From Halobacteriovorax marinus (GTDB taxonomy: Bacteria > Bdellovibrionota > Bacteriovoracia > Bacteriovoracales > Bacteriovoracaceae), in contig MAAO01000002.1 of NCBI GenBank assembly GCA_002163155.1, positions 124,001-188,000 on the forward strand: a stretch of DNA of 64,000 bases, read 5' to 3'. Shown here one piece after another: positions 60,804 to 64,000 of this stretch. The notes under the pieces were generated by a model that had not been told where the DNA came from, searched no databases, and saw only the letters and a program-made list of their open reading frames with translations. Both the position numbers and the translations under genes were made by a program. Position 1 is the first letter of the stretch, and each line of letters opens with the position of its first letter.

Positions 60804-62293
60804 GTAAAACAATCACAATCATTGGTTCGGGAATATCATCTCTAACCACAGCGATACTGACTTTAAAAGAAGGTCACAAAGTTACTATTTTAGAACAACA
60901 TAGTGTGCCTGGCGGTTTTCTCCATTGTTTTAAAAGGTTTGGAGTTCGTTTTGAAACTGGTGCTCATTATATTGGGGCACTAGATGAGGGTCTACCTTTT
61001 CATAAATTATTAAATTATCTAGGCGTTTATCACGAAGACGATTACATAGCCCTAGATCCAGAGAATACTGATGAGTATAATATTGAAAACGGTATTTATT
61101 CTTATTGCAAAGGTTATGAGAAAAACATCTCTAAAATAACTGAGATGTTTCCAGAGTTTGGTGATGAAATTTCTACATACTTTGGTGAAATAAAAAACTC
61201 CGCAGTGAGTTTTCCTACTTATTACTTTAAAGAAGAATCCGATCAATCTGTCATGCTTAAGTATCTTAAGATGAGTCTACATGACTTTTTAATTTCACTT
61301 AAGATTCCTAAGGAGCTCTATGATCTATTGATCGCTCCTTGTATTTTACATGGCGTATCTCCTAAGGATCTCTCTTTTGGAATTCATTCCATCTTAATAG
61401 ATTCTATTTTAGTTTCGGCCCACGGTTTTCGCCACGGCGGTCAGTTGTTGGCGAAGCGATTAGTGGATAGGATCGAAGAGTTGGGGGGAGAAGTCCTCTT
61501 GAGAAAAGAAGTTGTCGATCTTGAGGTTACGGATGACGGCAAGGATATCAAAGCGATCAATTGTAAGGATGGATCCCGCTACGAGTCAGATCTCTTTATT
61601 TCAGGCATTCATCCAAAACATGTTTTTGACATGGTTGGCAAAGAAAACTTAAAGAAGTCCTTCTCTAGTAGATTAGGGAAGATGAAAGAGTCCTCTGCAT
61701 TTATTGGGGCCTATATTATTTTAAAGGATTCTCTAGGAATTAATCCCCTTAGAAATTATTACTTTGCTCCAAAAGGAGTACCTCCTTATTTTCATGCCGA
61801 GGAAATTAGAAGAGAAGATCAATTCTTCTTTATGACTTCACCGCAGCGAGATATTCAAAGACGTGATAAATTTCCCATTACTATTCATGCCTCCTGTGCT
61901 GGAGAGACCTTTAGCGGCTGGGATTTAGAAACATTAAAGCGAAATGACAAAGAGTATAATGCACTTAAGGAAGAGCTCTTTGTCCCTATTTTCGATCAGT
62001 TAGATAAGAGGTTTCCAGGTTTTAAGGATAATATTGAGAAGGTTTGTTACTCAAGTCCGCTCACTAATATTCGTTACAACCCAACTCCAAATGGTTCCGC
62101 TTACGGTATTTATCATAGTTTTGAAAACACTGGTGCTAGAGCGATTGGACCTCGAAGTCACTTTCATAATATGTACCTGACGGGACAAAATACTCTCTTT
62201 CCAGGACTGCTCGGGGCCTCTGTTTCAGGGCTAAGAACCGCTGGTCATATTGTCGGAATTAAGAGAATATTAAGAGAATTAGAACAACTTTAG
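60800..62293 (+). CDS. FAD-dependent oxidoreductase, CrtI/retinol-saturase-like
   Basis: The N-terminal dinucleotide-binding motif is TIIGSGISSLTTAILTLKEGHKVTILEQ, with a substrate segment PGGFLHCFKRFGVRFETGAHYIG. The end GLLGASVSGLRTAGHIVG is the typical FAD-binding finish of phytoene-desaturase-like and carotenoid-isomerase-like enzymes. No carotenoid genes are near. Within an aryl-polyene-like cluster it could desaturate, isomerise or saturate the polyene chain. The start overlaps FabG, so the genes are co-translated. Confidence 0.88.
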   Translation: MSKTITIIGSGISSLTTAILTLKEGHKVTILEQHSVPGGFLHCFKRFGVRFETGAHYIGALDEGLPFHKLLNYLGVYHEDDYIALDPENTDEYNIENGIYSYCKGYEKNISKITEMFPEFGDEISTYFGEIKNSAVSFPTYYFKEESDQSVMLKYLKMSLHDFLISLKIPKELYDLLIAPCILHGVSPKDLSFGIHSILIDSILVSAHGFRHGGQLLAKRLVDRIEELGGEVLLRKEVVDLEVTDDGKDIKAINCKDGSRYESDLFISGIHPKHVFDMVGKENLKKSFSSRLGKMKESSAFIGAYIILKDSLGINPLRNYYFAPKGVPPYFHAEEIRREDQFFFMTSPQRDIQRRDKFPITIHASCAGETFSGWDLETLKRNDKEYNALKEELFVPIFDQLDKRFPGFKDNIEKVCYSSPLTNIRYNPTPNGSAYGIYHSFENTGARAIGPRSHFHNMYLTGQNTLFPGLLGASVSGLRTAGHIVGIKRILRELEQL

Positions 62294-62301
62294 GTATAAA
62301 T

Positions 62302-63558
62302 ATGGAAAATGTCTGCATTACAGGAATGGGAGTGGTGAGCTCTCTTGGGAATGATTCGAGTGAGTTATTCGCTAACCTAAAAGAGGGAAAGTGCGCTTTT
62401 AAAGAATTTCCTGAGTGGAGAGATTATAACGGCCTAAGTTCTTTTGTTGGTGCTCCGGCCCAGGAGTACGATGCTTCCGGACTTCCAAGAAATGTTAGAA
62501 GATCAATGTCTCCCATGTCAGAGATGGCCTACTTGGCAACTGTTGATGCGCTTAAAGATGCAGGCCTTGATATTTCTAGAAATGGTACTGGAGAGGAAGG
62601 TCTCTTTCGTACAAATAATTTAAAGACTTCATTAATGATTGGTAGTACTTCAGGTTCTCCTATCTTCTTAGAAAAATATTATGAAAAAATGATTAAAAAC
62701 GGAGGTCCTAAGGGGCAACTCTCAACATCATTTTTTAAAATTATGAATCACTCGGTTGCTGCCAATGTGGCCCTTGCGATTGGTTATAGTGGTCCACTCA
62801 TTGCTGCTTCTTCAGCATGTAGTTCTTCGACTCAAGCTGTTGTTATGGCCTTGCAAATGATTCGCGCTGGAATTTATGATGTGTGTGTTGTCGGTGGAGC
62901 CGATGAACTTCACCACTCTTCAGTTTCAGTTTTTGACGTGGTTAAGGCCTCATCAAATAATTACAATGATAATCCATTAGACATACCTGGTCCTTTTGAT
63001 AGAGATCGCGATGGGCTTGTTGTTTCTGAAGGTGCTGGAATTATCGTTCTAGAATCAGAAAGACATGTGAAAGCTCGTGGTGGAAAAGTCTACGCTCATG
63101 TGAGTGGTGGATCTTTTATGTGTGATGGAATTCACATGAGTCAGCCGCAGTCTGAAGAAATGGCACAAACAATGAATCTTGCTCTTAAAGATGCAGGGCA
63201 ATCAATCTCTGAAGTTGATTACGTTAACGCTCATGCTACTTCTACTAAAGTAGGAGACATTCAAGAAATCAAAGCTATTGCTTCTCTCGGTGGAAGAGCT
63301 GATATGGGCGTGAGTAGTTTAAAGGGTCACTTAGGTCATAGTTTGGCTGCTTGTGGTGCTGTCGAAATAATTTCAATTATAGAAATGATGAAAAATAAAA
63401 CACTAATTGCAAATAGAAATGTAAAAAATATTATGGAAGAAGCAGAGGGCGTAAATGTTCTTACTGAAAATGTAGAGAAATCTATCAAGACAGTACTTTC
63501 AAATAATTTTGCATTTGGTGGAATGAACACCTCAGTAATTATTAATAATTTAATGTAG
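62302..63558 (+). CDS. Beta-ketoacyl-ACP synthase (FabF/FabB-like)
   Basis: The complete triad is seen in ASSACSSSTQAVVM (Cys), VNAHATSTKVGDIQE (His) and LKGHLGHSLAACG (His). The end NNFAFGGMNTSVIINN is typical. This KS differs from that at 50867-52042, so the cluster has two catalytic KS plus a non-catalytic partner. It lies 9 bases after the oxidoreductase and 13 before the ACP. Confidence 0.94.
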   Translation: MENVCITGMGVVSSLGNDSSELFANLKEGKCAFKEFPEWRDYNGLSSFVGAPAQEYDASGLPRNVRRSMSPMSEMAYLATVDALKDAGLDISRNGTGEEGLFRTNNLKTSLMIGSTSGSPIFLEKYYEKMIKNGGPKGQLSTSFFKIMNHSVAANVALAIGYSGPLIAASSACSSSTQAVVMALQMIRAGIYDVCVVGGADELHHSSVSVFDVVKASSNNYNDNPLDIPGPFDRDRDGLVVSEGAGIIVLESERHVKARGGKVYAHVSGGSFMCDGIHMSQPQSEEMAQTMNLALKDAGQSISEVDYVNAHATSTKVGDIQEIKAIASLGGRADMGVSSLKGHLGHSLAACGAVEIISIIEMMKNKTLIANRNVKNIMEEAEGVNVLTENVEKSIKTVLSNNFAFGGMNTSVIINNLM

Positions 63559-63571
63559 TAGGGAGTGTTAA

Positions 63572-63823
63572 GTGGTTCAAGAAGAATTAATTAGCAAAAT
63601 TAACGTAACTCTTAGTGAAGAGTTTGAATTACCAATTGAAAAGCTAACAAGTGAAGCTCATCTTGTTGATGATCTTGGTCTTGATAGTTTAGATGCCGTA
63701 GACATGCTTGTTCATATTGAAGATGAACTAGGTATGAAACTAGATGTTGAAAAAGTTCAGCACGCTAGAACATTAGGCGACATTTATAAATTAATTGGTG
63801 AAGTAAGTTCTGATTCAAACTGA
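63572..63823 (+). CDS. Acyl carrier protein
   Basis: The 83-residue protein has the consensus motif DLGLDSLDAVDMLVHIEDELGM with the phosphopantetheine Ser, a normal housekeeping-like ACP pattern. The GTG start has GGGAG upstream. It is the last gene of the FabG-oxidoreductase-KS-ACP unit. Its last 40 bases overlap the 3' end of the minus-strand dehydratase gene. Confidence 0.94.
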   Translation: MVQEELISKINVTLSEEFELPIEKLTSEAHLVDDLGLDSLDAVDMLVHIEDELGMKLDVEKVQHARTLGDIYKLIGEVSSDSN

Positions 63824-64000
63824 ATTTGAACTTTTGATACAAGCTTTTGAGATTGGTTGAAAAGCTTACATGACCAACTTCTTCTATGGGGTATGATTTG
63901 AAACTCCAGAAGCAGTTGATCAGATGGTCGAATTAATTCCGTAAATTTTGCAGTTTTAATTGATTTTATTTTAGTGTTTTCCTCTGGGAATAGAGTTGAA
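63784..64000 (-). CDS. Hot-dog-fold dehydratase (ApeI/FabZ-like), 5' end outside window
   Basis: A minus-strand frame runs from the edge to the stop at 63786-63784 (71 complete codons). It reads IKSIKTAKFTELIRPSDQLLLEF, then SWSCKLFNQSQKLVSKVQIQFE, matching the second half of hot-dog 3-hydroxyacyl-ACP dehydratases of the ApeI type, in which I-x-x-V-K-F-x-x-x-x-x-P-x-D-x-L precedes the last strands. The catalytic His would lie beyond the window. A dehydratase is required for a polyene-type cluster. The end overlaps the ACP gene by 40 bases, tail-to-tail. The call rests on pattern and context. Confidence 0.68.
   Translation of the reverse strand, partial: STLFPEENTKIKSIKTAKFTELIRPSDQLLLEFQIIPHRRSWSCKLFNQSQKLVSKVQIQFESELTSPINL

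Noticed and set aside
60800-62293. Carotenoid biosynthesis gene
   Set aside because: The protein is CrtI-like, but no phytoene synthase, GGPP synthase or lycopene cyclase lies in the window, and all neighbours are ACP-dependent lipid genes.
1-64000. tRNA, rRNA, CRISPR array, insertion sequence or prophage
   Set aside because: Gaps were read by eye and no cloverleaf, repeat-spacer array, transposase or terminal repeat was found. A tool-based scan could still find a small RNA.

Overview
The window is AT-rich, tightly packed bacterial DNA with an unusually high share of exported proteins: many N-terminal signal peptides and lipoboxes, two TonB-dependent receptors and a secretin. It also holds sigma-54-type regulation and a bufferin operon. 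This points to a diderm (Gram-negative) bacterium. The composition, the wealth of secreted orphan proteins and the mix of families would fit a marine Bdellovibrionota such as a Halobacteriovorax-like predator; that placement is inference. No rRNA, tRNA, CRISPR array, transposase or prophage was recognised.

Layout. 1-5.4 kb: an edge-truncated lipoprotein, the RNA helicase DbpA, a CvfB-like S1 RNA-binding protein and two exported orphans, one with a papain-like Cys/His/Asn pattern. 5.4-14.1 kb: a VOC protein, a TonB-dependent receptor, a CheY/CheX-like pair, an ORF6N gene carrying a palindrome both inside and upstream of its coding region, DUF1456, an MscS channel, a degenerate HD-GYP protein and an RRM protein. 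14.2-31.2 kb: mostly exported proteins (an (alpha/alpha)6 glycosidase, MipA/OmpV, SGNH hydrolase, two HExxH lipoproteins, an esterase, a 1170-residue orphan, a PotD-like binding protein), plus a radical SAM protein and a PreA-like flavoprotein.

31.3-42.1 kb is the most interesting region. A four-gene signalling operon (ABC-type binding protein, sensor histidine kinase, REC-HD-GYP, NtrC-type sigma-54 activator) meets tail-to-tail a four-gene operon on the minus strand. The second operon encodes a small secreted subunit, a large chaperone-like beta protein, a short secretin lipoprotein, and a DUF4114 protein whose C-terminal third is homologous to the small subunit. It reads like a fibre system (major subunit, chaperone, outer-membrane pore, tip adhesin) in which a secretin takes the place of the usher. 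A candidate sigma-54 promoter lies just upstream of the subunit gene, so the adjacent NtrC-type regulator may control it.

42.1-48.7 kb: a beta-carbonic anhydrase whose promoter is embedded in a perfect 13-bp inverted repeat, a second TonB receptor, a GFA-family protein, and a bufferin-type copper RiPP operon (BufA1, MNIO BufB, short BufC) followed by a YceI protein.

48.7-64.0 kb: a large aryl-polyene/flexirubin-like lipid cluster arranged in opposed operons: FabI, a polysaccharide deacetylase, a chain-length-factor-like protein, KS and ACP (minus); LolA-like, MMPL exporter, C45 acyltransferase-like and DUF3261-like lipoprotein (plus); GT2-DUF2062-acyltransferase and PlsC-like acyltransferase (minus); FabG, CrtI-like oxidoreductase, KS and ACP (plus). 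A hot-dog dehydratase cut by the right edge (minus) overlaps the last ACP tail-to-tail. The cluster continues beyond the window, so its starter-unit enzymes are not visible.
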